Shown: one piece after another, positions 1-6,461 of the stretch
Numbering within the stretch: position 1 is the stretch's first letter
Layout: each line of letters begins with the position of its first letter
DNA from: a virus
Length of the DNA stretch: 42,177 bases
Virus record (IMG/VR): IMGVR_UViG_3300012930_000008
Coordinates: 1-42,177 of that record
Reading direction: 5' to 3' (one strand)
Notes under the pieces: generated by a model
Databases searched by the model: none
Told to the model about the DNA's origin: nothing
Seen by the model: only the letters and a program-made list of their open reading frames with translations
Program-made: the position numbers and the translations under genes

Positions 1-121
1 CTACAACCGGGGATATTTCTATCTCCTCAAGCAATGGGACGCGATGATGCTGTATATTACGGCGGGCGGCGGCTTGTTCGCGCTCAACTATACGCGGGCC
101 AGCATGATGCCGGTGCCGTAA
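1..121 (+). CDS. 3' end of virion/tail protein gene (duplicate of the end of 41423-42175)
   Basis: The first full codon begins at base 2 and the frame runs to TAA at 119-121. The 39 residues are identical to the C-terminus of the protein encoded at 41423-42175. This is a copy created by the terminal repeat and not a separate gene. On a closed circle the 250-residue gene is directly followed by the secreted protein at 138-623. Confidence 0.9.
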   Translation, partial: YNRGYFYLLKQWDAMMLYITAGGGLFALNYTRASMMPVP

Positions 122-123
122 TA
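1..123. repeat. terminal direct repeat, left copy
   Basis: Identical base for base to 42055-42177. It starts in mid-codon inside the last virion gene and ends two bases after that gene's stop. This is what a circular or circularly permuted molecule looks like when an assembler leaves its overlap at both ends. A genuine short terminal repeat as in T7 is possible, but those normally lie outside genes. Confidence 0.95.
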
Positions 124-137
124 CCGAGGGGGTTTCC

Positions 138-623
138 ATGATATCGCGCTGGCTTCTCGCTCTCGCCTTCTCTCTGGTCGTCGGCTCCGCCATGGCGCAG
201 CCGCGCGATGCCACCGGCACCGCGCCTGGCGTCTTCTCCCCGGCCAATGCCAATGGCTGCGGCTCGCAGCCGTGCTATGTCACGACGCTGATCCCGGCGG
301 TTTGCGGCTCGGCCGTATCGAACTGCGTTCTCAAGGCGGCGGCGGGGACGCTGCTCGATGTCTATGCCGAGTGCACCTCGGCATGCTGGCTCATGGTGTT
401 CAACGCGACGGCGCTGCCGAGCAATGGCGCGACGACGGCGGGCACGGCCAGCGGCAACCTCGTCGAGTGCGTCGACATCGCCGCCAACACGTCACGGTCG
501 CTCAGCTTCGTCTCGGCGCCGGGCGAGACGTACTCGGTCGGGATCACGGTGGCGATCAGCTCGACGGCGTGCTCAAGCCTGACGGCGAGCACGGTCGGCT
601 TCGTCCATGGGCGGGTGCTGTAA
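138..623 (+). CDS. hypothetical protein with signal peptide, tail-gene cluster
   Basis: 161 residues. The start ATG follows a purine-rich GAGGGGG ribosome site. The N-terminus is a textbook Sec signal: ISRW, a hydrophobic core LLALAFSLVVG, then SAMA before Q, which fits signal peptidase I cleavage. The mature part is small, Ser/Thr/Ala-rich and has at least eight cysteines, suggesting disulfides in an exported protein. It lies between the last tail gene and the S74-domain protein, so it may be a virion appendage or may act on the host envelope. I do not recognise a family. Its stop TAA shares a base with the next ATG. Confidence 0.75.
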   Translation: MISRWLLALAFSLVVGSAMAQPRDATGTAPGVFSPANANGCGSQPCYVTTLIPAVCGSAVSNCVLKAAAGTLLDVYAECTSACWLMVFNATALPSNGATTAGTASGNLVECVDIAANTSRSLSFVSAPGETYSVGITVAISSTACSSLTASTVGFVHGRVL

Positions 624-1498
624 TGCGTGCCATCTGGGCGGTAGCGGCAGCCTTCGCGCTCCTCGCCGCGGGCGTAACCGCGCAGCAGTTATCGACGCCG
701 AGCGGGGTACCGCAGAGCACGACGATCACCGATCCGACGCTGATGGACAGCGCGGGTGTTCTCTTGGTCACATTGAATACGCAGGCGCTTGTCTCCACGC
801 GCTCCGCCAATGCGCCGATTGGTTACACTGTAAGCAATACAAATACCGGAACATTGGCGAAATCGCGCCTCAGTCTCATCAGTTCTGCCACGCCGGGAAC
901 CGCCGAGATCGGCAATACATCGTCCGGCTTTACCACCGCCGGCGGCCTCGCCGCGAGCACGACATACTGGACGGCGGGCGCCAATGGCACGGGTGGCGTT
1001 CTGATCCAGTCGCCGAACGCCTCCGGCGGATTTTCCGTGCAGACCGGCGGCACGACGGTCGGACTGACGGTCAGTTCGGCGCAGCAAATCACTCTGCCCG
1101 GTGTCACCACGGGGACCAACGCCGATTTCGTCTGCATGTCGGCCGGCAACATTTTGACCTTGCAGACGACGGCTTGCACCATCTCGTCGCGGCGATACAA
1201 GATGAATATTCAGCCGCTTGAATCACGCGCCGTCGATCTCGTCGGCAAGCTGGAGCCTGTTGCCTTCAATATGCGCGAGGACGCGATTCCCAATCCGGAT
1301 CGAAATTTCCCCAGGCGGCAAATCGGCCTTATCGCCGAGAATGTCGCCGACGCCGATCCGCGTCTCGCCATCTACGACGACGACGGGGTGACGCCGAAAA
1401 GCTATCGACAGGAGGCGGTCATCGCGGTTTTGGTCAAGGCCGTACAGGAGCAACAGCGCGAGATCGACGCGCTAAAACGCGCCATGCGGCTGCCGTAG
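623..1498 (+). CDS. tail fibre/spike protein with C-terminal Peptidase_S74 chaperone domain
   Basis: 291 residues from the ATG whose A is the last base of the previous stop (TAATG). The frame is open further upstream, but that part only shadows the preceding gene. Residues 1-21 look like a signal peptide (hydrophobic run, then GVTA-QQ). The middle is Thr/Ser/Gly-rich, repetitive and probably beta-structured. Residues about 188-291 match the intramolecular chaperone domain Peptidase_S74: SSRRYKMNI at the self-cleavage site, GLIAENV, and a terminal Gln/Arg-rich helix. In the family this domain trimerises the fibre and then cuts itself off. A signal peptide on such a protein is unusual. Confidence 0.85.
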   Translation: MRAIWAVAAAFALLAAGVTAQQLSTPSGVPQSTTITDPTLMDSAGVLLVTLNTQALVSTRSANAPIGYTVSNTNTGTLAKSRLSLISSATPGTAEIGNTSSGFTTAGGLAASTTYWTAGANGTGGVLIQSPNASGGFSVQTGGTTVGLTVSSAQQITLPGVTTGTNADFVCMSAGNILTLQTTACTISSRRYKMNIQPLESRAVDLVGKLEPVAFNMREDAIPNPDRNFPRRQIGLIAENVADADPRLAIYDDDGVTPKSYRQEAVIAVLVKAVQEQQREIDALKRAMRLP

Positions 1499-1506
1499 GA
1501 CTCGCC

Positions 1507-1818
1507 ATGGACCAGAATGATTACCTCGGCCTCGTGCGCGATCTCCTCAAGGTCGTCGGCGGCGTGCTCGTCGCGCATGGCGCGGTGACCTCCGGCAATT
1601 ACGAACTGATCTCCGGCATTGCCATCGCCGCGTTTCCGATCGTGTGGTCGGCCGTGAACCGCCGGCAGGTCAAGGCCGCCATCGTCGACAGCGCGGCGAC
1701 CGGCAAGCCGATCACCGTCGGCGTCACCTCGCCGGTGGCGCCGCAGACCTCGACCGCCCAGCAGGCCGCCGCCGCGCTCGGGCCGGTCGCATCCAAGGGG
1801 GGAGGGGCCACACCATGA
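1507..1818 (+). CDS. putative holin (Pam3-gp28-like)
   Basis: 103 residues. The N-terminal half has hydrophobic stretches at about 13-28 (VVGGVLVAHGAVTSG) and 35-50 (ISGIAIAAFPIVWSAV), followed by a basic NRRQVK segment. The rest is a low-complexity Ala/Thr tail. The layout DQNDY...VRDLLKVVGG...G...E.ISG resembles the Pam3-gp28 group of small phage holins, which would form inner-membrane lesions releasing the muralytic enzyme. It heads the lysis genes and overlaps the following lipoprotein start by ATGA. The holin role is inferred from topology and position. Confidence 0.7.
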   Translation: MDQNDYLGLVRDLLKVVGGVLVAHGAVTSGNYELISGIAIAAFPIVWSAVNRRQVKAAIVDSAATGKPITVGVTSPVAPQTSTAQQAAAALGPVASKGGGATP

Positions 1819-2153
1819 AGAGACCATACCTCGCCGTCGCACTGGCGGCCTCGCTGGCGGCCTGTAGCGGCTCAGGCGTCCAGACGGCGCAAACCGATGT
1901 CGCCGCCGCCGTGGGGGCCATCCAAGCCGCCTGCATGGATGCTCTCGCGGCGGGGCAGATCGCCGGCCAGGTCGCGAAGGGCGGCGCGGCGTCCACCGTG
2001 GCCGCGGTCAATGTGTACGTGCAGGCCGGCTGCGGCACGGCGGAGGCGATCTCAAAGCTCGCGGCGAACTCGTCATCGCTGGCGTGGCTCGGCCAGCAGA
2101 CCGGCACGCTCAAGACGATCGCCAACCCGCCGGCCGTCGTGGCGCTGCCCTAA
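1815..2153 (+). CDS. lipoprotein in lysis cassette, possible outer-membrane spanin-type component
   Basis: 112 residues from an ATG overlapping the holin stop. Residues 1-17 form a lipoprotein signal ending in a clear lipobox LAAC, with the cysteine followed by SGS. The mature protein is Ala-rich with two further cysteines and no second membrane segment. Its position between the holin and small membrane proteins suggests a role in outer-membrane disruption, like the Rz1 o-spanin. However, it is longer than most Rz1 proteins and is not proline-rich, so this is tentative. Confidence 0.7.
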   Translation: MKRPYLAVALAASLAACSGSGVQTAQTDVAAAVGAIQAACMDALAAGQIAGQVAKGGAASTVAAVNVYVQAGCGTAEAISKLAANSSSLAWLGQQTGTLKTIANPPAVVALP

Positions 2154-2156
2154 GCC

Positions 2157-2243
2157 ATGGACGACATCGTCAAGATCCTGCTCATCATCCTGGTGTTCGT
2201 GGTCGTCGGCGGCCTGGGCTATTATTTCGCGCGAAAGCTATAG
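2157..2243 (+). CDS. 28-residue single-pass membrane peptide
   Basis: The ATG lies three bases after the lipoprotein stop, and the frame ends at TAG 2241-2243. The peptide is almost entirely one transmembrane helix (ILLIILVFVVVGGLGYYF) with acidic residues at the N-terminus (MDD) and basic ones at the C-terminus (ARKL). Tiny one-pass proteins of this kind in lysis cassettes can be holins, antiholins or i-spanin anchors; which applies cannot be told. The tight spacing and the composition are what support a real gene. Confidence 0.5.
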   Translation: MDDIVKILLIILVFVVVGGLGYYFARKL

Positions 2244-2281
2244 GCCAAGGCGATGCAACCCACTGTCCACCGTGCGCTGCC

Positions 2282-2470
2282 ATGAAGAAGACTTTCCCCA
2301 TCGCTATTGTTACTCCCGACGGTCGCTGTTGCTATGTGTTGCCGAAAACGGCAAAACCTGGTGACAGAATGAGCCCGGAACAGGTTCTTGAGGCCGAGCG
2401 GCAACTCGGCATGAAAAGCCCCTGGCACAATGCCGCGGTGCGCGCCATCGAAGCGCGCAAGCGCAACTGA
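2282..2470 (+). CDS. hypothetical protein, 62 residues
   Basis: Starts at ATG (MKKTFPIAIVTPDGR), 38 bases after the membrane peptide. The product is soluble and basic, with a short beta-like start followed by SPEQVLEAERQLG and a helical basic end ARKRN. No family is recognised. Base composition is lower in G+C than the flanking lysis genes, so it may be an accessory insertion. The frame stays open upstream, but that part lies in the neighbouring genes. Confidence 0.55.
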   Translation: MKKTFPIAIVTPDGRCCYVLPKTAKPGDRMSPEQVLEAERQLGMKSPWHNAAVRAIEARKRN

Positions 2471-2478
2471 GGCGCGCC

Positions 2479-2640
2479 ATGAGCCCGATCGCCCTGCTCC
2501 GCTGCCCGCAACGCCGCGCTGCCTTCATGCGCGGATTCTGGGATGGCGCGTTCCATGCCGTGCTGATTGTGGTGTGCGCATTGGCTTCAATCGCCGTGCT
2601 CGCGATGGTGCTCACCCTCATCATCTGGGCCGGCGGATGA
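2479..2640 (+). CDS. 53-residue single-pass membrane protein, possible second holin or antiholin
   Basis: The ATG follows the previous stop by eight bases; the stop TGA overlaps the transglycosylase start (ATGA). The N-terminus is basic (LLRCPQRRAAFMRG), followed by a long hydrophobic helix of about 26 residues (AVLIVVCALASIAVLAMVL and on). Translational coupling to the muralytic enzyme and this topology fit a holin, antiholin or signal-anchor helper. No sequence family is recognised. Confidence 0.6.
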   Translation: MSPIALLRCPQRRAAFMRGFWDGAFHAVLIVVCALASIAVLAMVLTLIIWAGG

Positions 2641-3080
2641 CGACTCCCTCACCCTCCCCCGAGCTTGAGGCAATGATCGCCGCCGCCGCCGAGCGCCACG
2701 GCATCCGCCCCGAGCTGCTCCGCGCCATCGTCCAGCACGAATCGAATTTTGACGAAAACGCGATCGGCGACGGCGGCAAGGCACGCGGCCTCATGCAGAT
2801 GCACGGGGGAGCCGCCAGCGACATGGGAGTCGATTGGGAGAAGCTGTTCAATCCGGCCTTGGCGCTCGACGCCGGGGCAGCCTATCTCGCATGGCTGATC
2901 ACCGAGCTTCAGGACGAGAGGACGGCGGTCGCGGCCTACAATGGTGGCCTCTCAACCATGCGGCATGGCTCGGGCGCGAGGTTCTACGATCAAGCCGTCG
3001 CCTACGCCAATACCGTCTACATGCTCATTCGCGAGGCGCCGCCAGCGGTATCTCTTGGAGAATCCGAACCACCGTCCTGA
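2637..3080 (+). CDS. lytic transglycosylase endolysin (SLT fold)
   Basis: 147 residues from the ATG overlapping the previous stop. It carries the soluble lytic transglycosylase signature: catalytic Glu35 in QHESNF, GLMQM at 51-55 and AYNGG at 100-104. These enzymes cleave the MurNAc-GlcNAc bond with formation of 1,6-anhydro-muramic acid. There is no signal peptide, so access to the wall would depend on a holin. It is the last gene of the rightward lysis cassette, and its 3' end overlaps an opposing frame at 3025-3225. Function is well supported; whether it serves lysis or entry is inferred from position. Confidence 0.92.
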   Translation: MTTPSPSPELEAMIAAAAERHGIRPELLRAIVQHESNFDENAIGDGGKARGLMQMHGGAASDMGVDWEKLFNPALALDAGAAYLAWLITELQDERTAVAAYNGGLSTMRHGSGARFYDQAVAYANTVYMLIREAPPAVSLGESEPPS

Positions 3081-3225
3081 TCATGTGGTCGACGGCCATG
3101 ACGCAATTCGGCGAGACGAACAAATCGCCGTTGGCCTGGCGGACGGCCTCGATCGCGCGGTCGCGGAAGCTGCGGGCGCCCTCGATCGCCGCGTCGTCTG
3201 CCGCCTGCGTGTCGTTCATGGGCAC
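3025..3225 (-). CDS. hypothetical protein, 66 residues, convergent with the lysis cassette
   Basis: Reads leftward and ends inside the 3' part of the transglycosylase gene, a 56-base tail-to-tail overlap. The product (MPMNDTQAADDAAIEG...) looks like a small helical soluble protein with a balanced charge pattern typical of leftward accessory genes in this genome. A second start two codons in (MNDTQ) is possible. Neither start has a clear ribosome site. No family recognised; it may be the distal end of the leftward unit. Confidence 0.5.
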   Translation of the reverse strand: MPMNDTQAADDAAIEGARSFRDRAIEAVRQANGDLFVSPNCVMAVDHMIRTVVRILQEIPLAAPRE

Positions 3226-3235
3226 TGCCGGGGAA

Positions 3236-3354
3236 GTGAGTGATCGCGGTCACAGCCGCCGCGCCAAGCTTATATGGTTAGCGCTTGAGACGGGCGGATT
3301 TGTTGGCGCACGTCGGCGGCCACCTTACCGCTGTGACTTTCTTGTGAGTGATCG
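3236..3354. repeat. 11-bp direct repeat GTGAGTGATCG (3236-3246 and 3344-3354)
   Basis: Two exact copies, 108 bp apart, in the gap between the opposing genes 3025-3225 and 3406-3534. The gap also holds an AT-rich TTATATGG stretch near 3270. Binding sites for a regulator are possible, but nothing else supports this. Confidence 0.35.
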
Positions 3355-3361
3355 ATTAACG

Positions 3362-3395
3362 AACGGAAATTAAACTCCTCCGCGTGTTGGAGGAG
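3362..3395 (-). terminator. putative leftward terminator hairpin
   Basis: CTCCTCC (3375-3381) pairs with GGAGGAG (3389-3395) around a 7-nt loop. Read leftward, the stem is followed by TTTAATTT, a plausible intrinsic terminator about 80 bp beyond the end of the 188-residue gene. Read rightward, the GGAGGAG arm would serve as ribosome site for the small frame at 3406 and would be masked by the stem. The two roles are not exclusive. Confidence 0.5.
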
Positions 3396-3405
3396 AACTT
3401 TTCCC

Positions 3406-3534
3406 ATGGAAACCTTGCTAATCGATGAAGCGATCCACGAGCACGTGCCGATCGCGTGGCTGATCGCCCTCGTCTGGTTCACCCCGGCGGTAACCGTGAT
3501 CCTGCGGCTCGTCGAGGCGTGGCGCAAGCGCTGA
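3406..3534 (+). CDS. 42-residue single-pass membrane protein (tentative)
   Basis: ATG preceded by a strong GGAGGAG ribosome site 10 bases upstream. The acidic start (METLLIDEAIHEH) is followed by one membrane helix (IAWLIALVWFTPAVTVIL) and a basic end (EAWRKR), a believable inside-positive membrane peptide. Its last 56 bases lie antisense to the 3' end of the leftward gene 3479-4045. It sits at the far right of the lysis direction. Because the ribosome site is part of a hairpin, either its translation is controlled or the site is incidental. Confidence 0.4.
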   Translation: METLLIDEAIHEHVPIAWLIALVWFTPAVTVILRLVEAWRKR

Positions 3535-4045
3535 AATCGAACAGCGGCGTGCCATGCATTGATCGACACATCGCCGGAGTAGGCACCGGCATATCGCCGG
3601 GGAGTAGCCGGAAGGCGAGCAAGCCGCCTTTCGTCTCGCCATCTGGGAAGAAACCGGCTTTGCGCCATGTCCATCCCCAAGTTGCGACACCGCGAACAAT
3701 TGTTGGGCGCACTTGGCCGCGGTCGATAAAAGTCACCATGCCAGTAGTCGGCGGCTCGCCCCACCATGACAGCGATGCGGCGACCGCATCCCGGATGAGG
3801 TCGGATGCTCGTCCAGCGTCTTCCGACCGAAAGGCGGAGCATACCCACGCGCCAGCCCAGCGATGCTTGACGTACTCGGCGAAGGGCCAGGACGTGATCC
3901 AAAACGCGCGCCCATTCTCGGAGACCAGTACGAGGCAGCGGCCCGGCGGAACGAATTGCTTGGTCCCGATCTTCTGTCGATTGTAATGCCTATCGGCGAG
4001 ACCAGCGGCGGCGGGGTCGGCTCGGTGAGAGAGGCACCACTGCAT
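3479..4045 (-). CDS. conserved phage protein of unknown function, acetyltransferase-like
   Basis: 188 residues. The order of motifs is one I recognise from a widespread uncharacterised phage/prophage family: ADRHYNRQKIG near the start, PPGRCLVLVSENGRAFWITS, AWVCSAFRSED, LIRDAVAA, a TGMVTFID strand, FRKAG-like WRKAGFF, and GETKGGLLAF near the end. The fold looks like an N-acetyltransferase variant, but no acetyl-CoA loop can be pointed out with certainty. The C-terminal 20 residues (RRAAGSRLPPG end) lie beyond the usual family core and overlap the opposite small gene. Confidence 0.75.
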   Translation of the reverse strand: MQWCLSHRADPAAAGLADRHYNRQKIGTKQFVPPGRCLVLVSENGRAFWITSWPFAEYVKHRWAGAWVCSAFRSEDAGRASDLIRDAVAASLSWWGEPPTTGMVTFIDRGQVRPTIVRGVATWGWTWRKAGFFPDGETKGGLLAFRLLPGDMPVPTPAMCRSMHGTPLFDFSACATPRRAAGSRLPPG

Positions 4046-4054
4046 GGGAAAATC

Positions 4055-4219
4055 TTAACCCCTCTCGGCTATCTTCGCCAGCGGAGGCGCGATGTTCCGC
4101 TGGCAATACAGGCTCGGCCTCTTGTGGCTGCACACATTACACCCCCGGCCTCGTCCGCCGGAGGTGCGTGGCCGGAACATCGCGTCTCCGCGACCGCTGT
4201 GTGAATGGTCATCCGACAT
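4055..4219 (-). CDS. doubtful 54-residue Cys-containing protein
   Basis: Frame from ATG 4219 (MSDDHSHSGRG) to the stop at 4055, just before the 188-residue gene. It contains CNVCSHKRPSLYC, which could be part of a small metal site. No ribosome site is visible, and two other frames are open over the same bases. The DNA includes a 12-bp inverted repeat that could equally be a structured RNA. Weakly supported. Confidence 0.25.
   Translation of the reverse strand: MSDDHSHSGRGDAMFRPRTSGGRGRGCNVCSHKRPSLYCQRNIAPPLAKIAERG
4088..4184. repeat. 12-bp perfect inverted repeat, arms 73 bp apart
   Basis: CGCGATGTTCCG at 4088-4099 and CGGAACATCGCG at 4173-4184. The arms could pair in RNA to enclose a 73-nt G+C-rich loop, or bind a dimeric protein. 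The repeat lies in the poorly coding stretch between 4046 and 4778. Confidence 0.6.
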
Positions 4220-4435
4220 CGAGATGTGGTACGGGCCGAAGGGGAGACGGCGGTAGTTGCCGCGGGCCGGGCTTGGTACCGGCTCGGAATGACCTTGCAG
4301 TCCAGGTGCCTGCCGCCGCTTCCCGGCTCCCCTGTGGCGGGGACGCGCTGTCCATCCAACGCTGCCGCGGTGATGGCATAATAGCACGGCGCGGCAGGCG
4401 TGTCGCCGACTCGACTTGATCCGGGCTCTCGCGTC

Positions 4436-4597
4436 CTACCAGAGATGCTCGATCGGGCATCCCAAGAGTCCGGCACGCCTTTCGTTCAGTGGTAACTCCC
4501 TAGGGCCACTAATGCTACCACGTTCCGCGCGCCGGGCAAATTCACGGTCGTTTAGCCCGGCGGCTAAAGTCACGCCTCGTTGCATGGTGACCGTCAT
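4436..4597 (-). CDS. doubtful 53-residue protein in structured region
   Basis: ATG at 4597 to TAG at 4436 (MTVTMQRGV ... CPIEHLW). The charge pattern is plausible, but there is no convincing ribosome site. The same bases form several hairpins: TTTAGCC/GGCTAAA at 4551-4568, AGTGG/CCACT at 4489-4511 and GATGC/GCATC near 4445-4462. It could therefore be part of an untranslated RNA instead. Confidence 0.25.
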   Translation of the reverse strand: MTVTMQRGVTLAAGLNDREFARRAERGSISGPRELPLNERRAGLLGCPIEHLW

Positions 4598-4778
4598 AGA
4601 GCGCCCCGCCACCTAGTCAGATGACGGGGCGTCGTCTAAGGCATAACTGTTGGTTTTCGCGGTCGATGTGGCATCACCTCCTCTCGCGCATCATCTCACA
4701 TTCGGTTGTATTGGGAGATTCAAGCGGCACCACCTCCTTTCAAGCGGGGCGCGCTCGCGTTGCGCCGGCGTGCGCGGC
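4598..4778 (-). other. gap with extended Shine-Dalgarno sequences but no clear gene
   Basis: Downstream of the leftward gene 4779-5195 are two unusually complete matches to the 16S anti-SD: AAAGGAGGTG (4740-4731) and AGGAGGTGAT (4682-4673). Only mini-frames follow them: 10 codons from TTG, 6 from ATG and 12 from ATG, with overlapping stops and starts. A 7-bp hairpin CGCCCCG/CGGGGCG spans about 4602-4630. Nothing else is identifiable. Confidence 0.4.
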
Positions 4779-5195
4779 TCAGCGGTCATCGGGCGGCTCG
4801 GTGGCAAGGGCGCCCCATCCGCAGTCACATTTCGCGATGAAATCCTCGTCGTGATATTGTCGAATGTCACAATTAGAAGTGTGGTCACCATGCTTTCTCA
4901 ACGCGGCTTCCAACTCGGCGATGCGGTCGAGCGCGACGGAGAGATCGTCGCCGCGGCGCACGGCGTCAAAGCTCAGCGGCTCTTGCTTGCGACGATCCAG
5001 CCTCACGATCGCGTACCCGTCCTCCGCCAGCGCGGCCTCGTAGGCAGAGATGGCGGCGGCGGCGAGCGCTGATCGTTGGGCGCCGATTGCTTCGGGCGTC
5101 TTTTCCGGCAATGGCGTGTCGGCGAAGAATTCCTTGATGGCGTCTGCGACGCGCTCGATCCTGAGCGCTTGGCGAAGGGGGCTCTCGGCGGTCAT
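4779..5195 (-). CDS. hypothetical protein with shared module and Cys motif
   Basis: 138 residues from the ATG overlapping the previous stop (ATGA); an earlier in-frame ATG at 5228 would overlap its neighbour by more. The N-terminal part (RIERVADAIKEF...AAISAYEAALAEDGYAIV) is clearly related to part of the protein at 8501-9103. The C-terminal ALRKHGDHTSNC...KCDCGW resembles the C-terminal motif of the protein at 5425-5862 and may bind metal. The gene therefore looks like a recombination of modules within this operon. Function unknown. Confidence 0.75.
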   Translation of the reverse strand: MTAESPLRQALRIERVADAIKEFFADTPLPEKTPEAIGAQRSALAAAAISAYEAALAEDGYAIVRLDRRKQEPLSFDAVRRGDDLSVALDRIAELEAALRKHGDHTSNCDIRQYHDEDFIAKCDCGWGALATEPPDDR

Positions 5196-5428
5196 GGGCG
5201 TAATCTCTGTACCAGCGATGCCGTCCAATCATTGATGGGGCAGTTGTCTTTCGGTCGCTGAGCGAGCCAATCGACTGCCTCGCGTTCCCAGATGTACAGG
5301 CCGCCGTCATCCCCATCAAGATAAGCCCGGCGCATGTCGCGCTCTCGTATCGGCTGATAGAGAAGGGTCGACGAGAGCAAATCCGACATGATCATTGCTG
5401 CCCGCCTGATGACATCGCCATCGGTCAT
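5192..5428 (-). CDS. hypothetical protein, 78 residues
   Basis: MTDGDVIRRAAMIMSDLL... with a central acidic DGDDGG turn and an aromatic ending (YIWEREAVDWLAQRP). It is coupled by ATGA overlaps to the genes on both sides. The soluble composition and the tight coupling support it as real. No family recognised. Confidence 0.7.
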   Translation of the reverse strand: MTDGDVIRRAAMIMSDLLSSTLLYQPIRERDMRRAYLDGDDGGLYIWEREAVDWLAQRPKDNCPINDWTASLVQRLRP

Positions 5429-5862
5429 CGTGGCGGCTCATTGGCAGGGACGGTGCGCACGGCGAGGGCTACCGTCAGCCCGCAGATGCACTTATTCTCC
5501 GACAACCCAAAGCGGTCACAATCTTCTATATGGCGCCCATACTTCCGCAGCGCCGCTTCCATCGCGGCGGCGCGTGCTTCCCACCAAGCGCTGCATGTCT
5601 CGCGCAAGGCGAGATGCGATTTCTCGGCGCCGAGTTGCTGTTCCAGATCGGCGGCGCGGGCCAAGGCGGTCCCGCCGGCAGCGGAAAGCTGGCCGAGACC
5701 AACCGTTAGTTCCTCGATCTGGACACGCAATTCGGCGATCTCCGCCCGCGCCGCGTCGAGAAGGCGCAGCAGCGGCGCGGCCACGCTGTCCTCAGGCCCA
5801 AGCATCGGTAACATCCCGATCCAGGCGCGTATCTCGGCCTCGCGCTCGGCGTCGGTGATCAT
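5425..5862 (-). CDS. coiled-coil protein with C-terminal Cys/His motif
   Basis: 145 residues from the ATG that overlaps the J-domain gene's stop. The frame is open upstream, but that part shadows the J-domain gene. Residues about 35-85 (LLDAARAEIAELRVQIEELTVGLGQL) predict a helical coiled coil. The end ALRKYGRHIEDC...NKCICGL matches the motif ALRKHGDH...KCDCGW of the protein at 4779-5195. In phages such Ea22/Eae-like early proteins are common and of unknown role. Confidence 0.75.
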   Translation of the reverse strand: MITDAEREAEIRAWIGMLPMLGPEDSVAAPLLRLLDAARAEIAELRVQIEELTVGLGQLSAAGGTALARAADLEQQLGAEKSHLALRETCSAWWEARAAAMEAALRKYGRHIEDCDRFGLSENKCICGLTVALAVRTVPANEPPR

Positions 5863-6461
5863 GCCGCGAAATCCTTTCGTGCGTCCGCAATCGCTTGGTT
5901 GGCCCGCGCCGCGATATCGACATCGCCGCCGATGTCCGGGTGATGACGCCGCATCATCTTCCGCCATGCCTTTTCGGCCTCGTCGATCGAGCGCGGCCGT
6001 TCGCGCAGACCGAGATCGTCCCACCATGCCGGCGGCGGCAAATAGAGGAAGCCCTCGAAGGCCTGCTCCACCGTGCCGACGCCGTAGCGCTCGATCGCCC
6101 GCATCGCATCGATGTGCCAGGCGACGGCGCAGATATTGTCAGGGGCGCGGTCCCAGCGGTCGCACGGCAGGCAATAGGCCTTGCCGTCGAGGCGAAAAAA
6201 AACGGCGACGCCTGGATCTTCCGGTTTCCAGTCCGAGCGCGGAAAGCCGTCGCGGCGCAACGGAATGTTGCTGCTCACGACGAGAGCGCTGGCATGTCCG
6301 CCGCTCTTGCCGCGTAGATTGTCGACGTTGGCTTTCAGCCGATCGAGAGCGCTCGCGACCGTCAGCGCCTGGCCATGTTTTGTGAACTTCGCCGCCTTCC
6401 GCCTGATGGCAGGCGTCCGCGGCACCGCGCGCGGCCAAGCCAAGGGGTATGCCTCGGTCAT
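5859..6461 (-). CDS. J-domain (DnaJ-like) phage protein
   Basis: 200 residues. The N-terminal two thirds are unclassified, with a small CLPCDRWD motif around residues 97-104. The C-terminal part (about 157-200) is a J domain: helix AEKAWRKMMRRHH, the HPD tripeptide at about 174-176, then GGD and a closing helix ARANQAIADARKDF. J domains stimulate the ATPase of host DnaK. In a phage this points to steering the host chaperone in replication-initiation remodelling or virion assembly; the partner here is unknown. Coupled by ATGA to the XRE regulator upstream. Confidence 0.85.
   Translation of the reverse strand: MTEAYPLAWPRAVPRTPAIRRKAAKFTKHGQALTVASALDRLKANVDNLRGKSGGHASALVVSSNIPLRRDGFPRSDWKPEDPGVAVFFRLDGKAYCLPCDRWDRAPDNICAVAWHIDAMRAIERYGVGTVEQAFEGFLYLPPPAWWDDLGLRERPRSIDEAEKAWRKMMRRHHPDIGGDVDIAARANQAIADARKDFAA

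Noticed and set aside
272-622. Upstream extension of the S74 protein
   Set aside because: It is an out-of-frame reading of the signal-peptide gene 138-623; the TAATG junction gives a natural start at 623.
4436-4640. Possible tRNA from the row of hairpins
   Set aside because: No T-loop GGTTCGA-type sequence, anticodon stem of proper spacing or acceptor pairing could be assembled on either strand.
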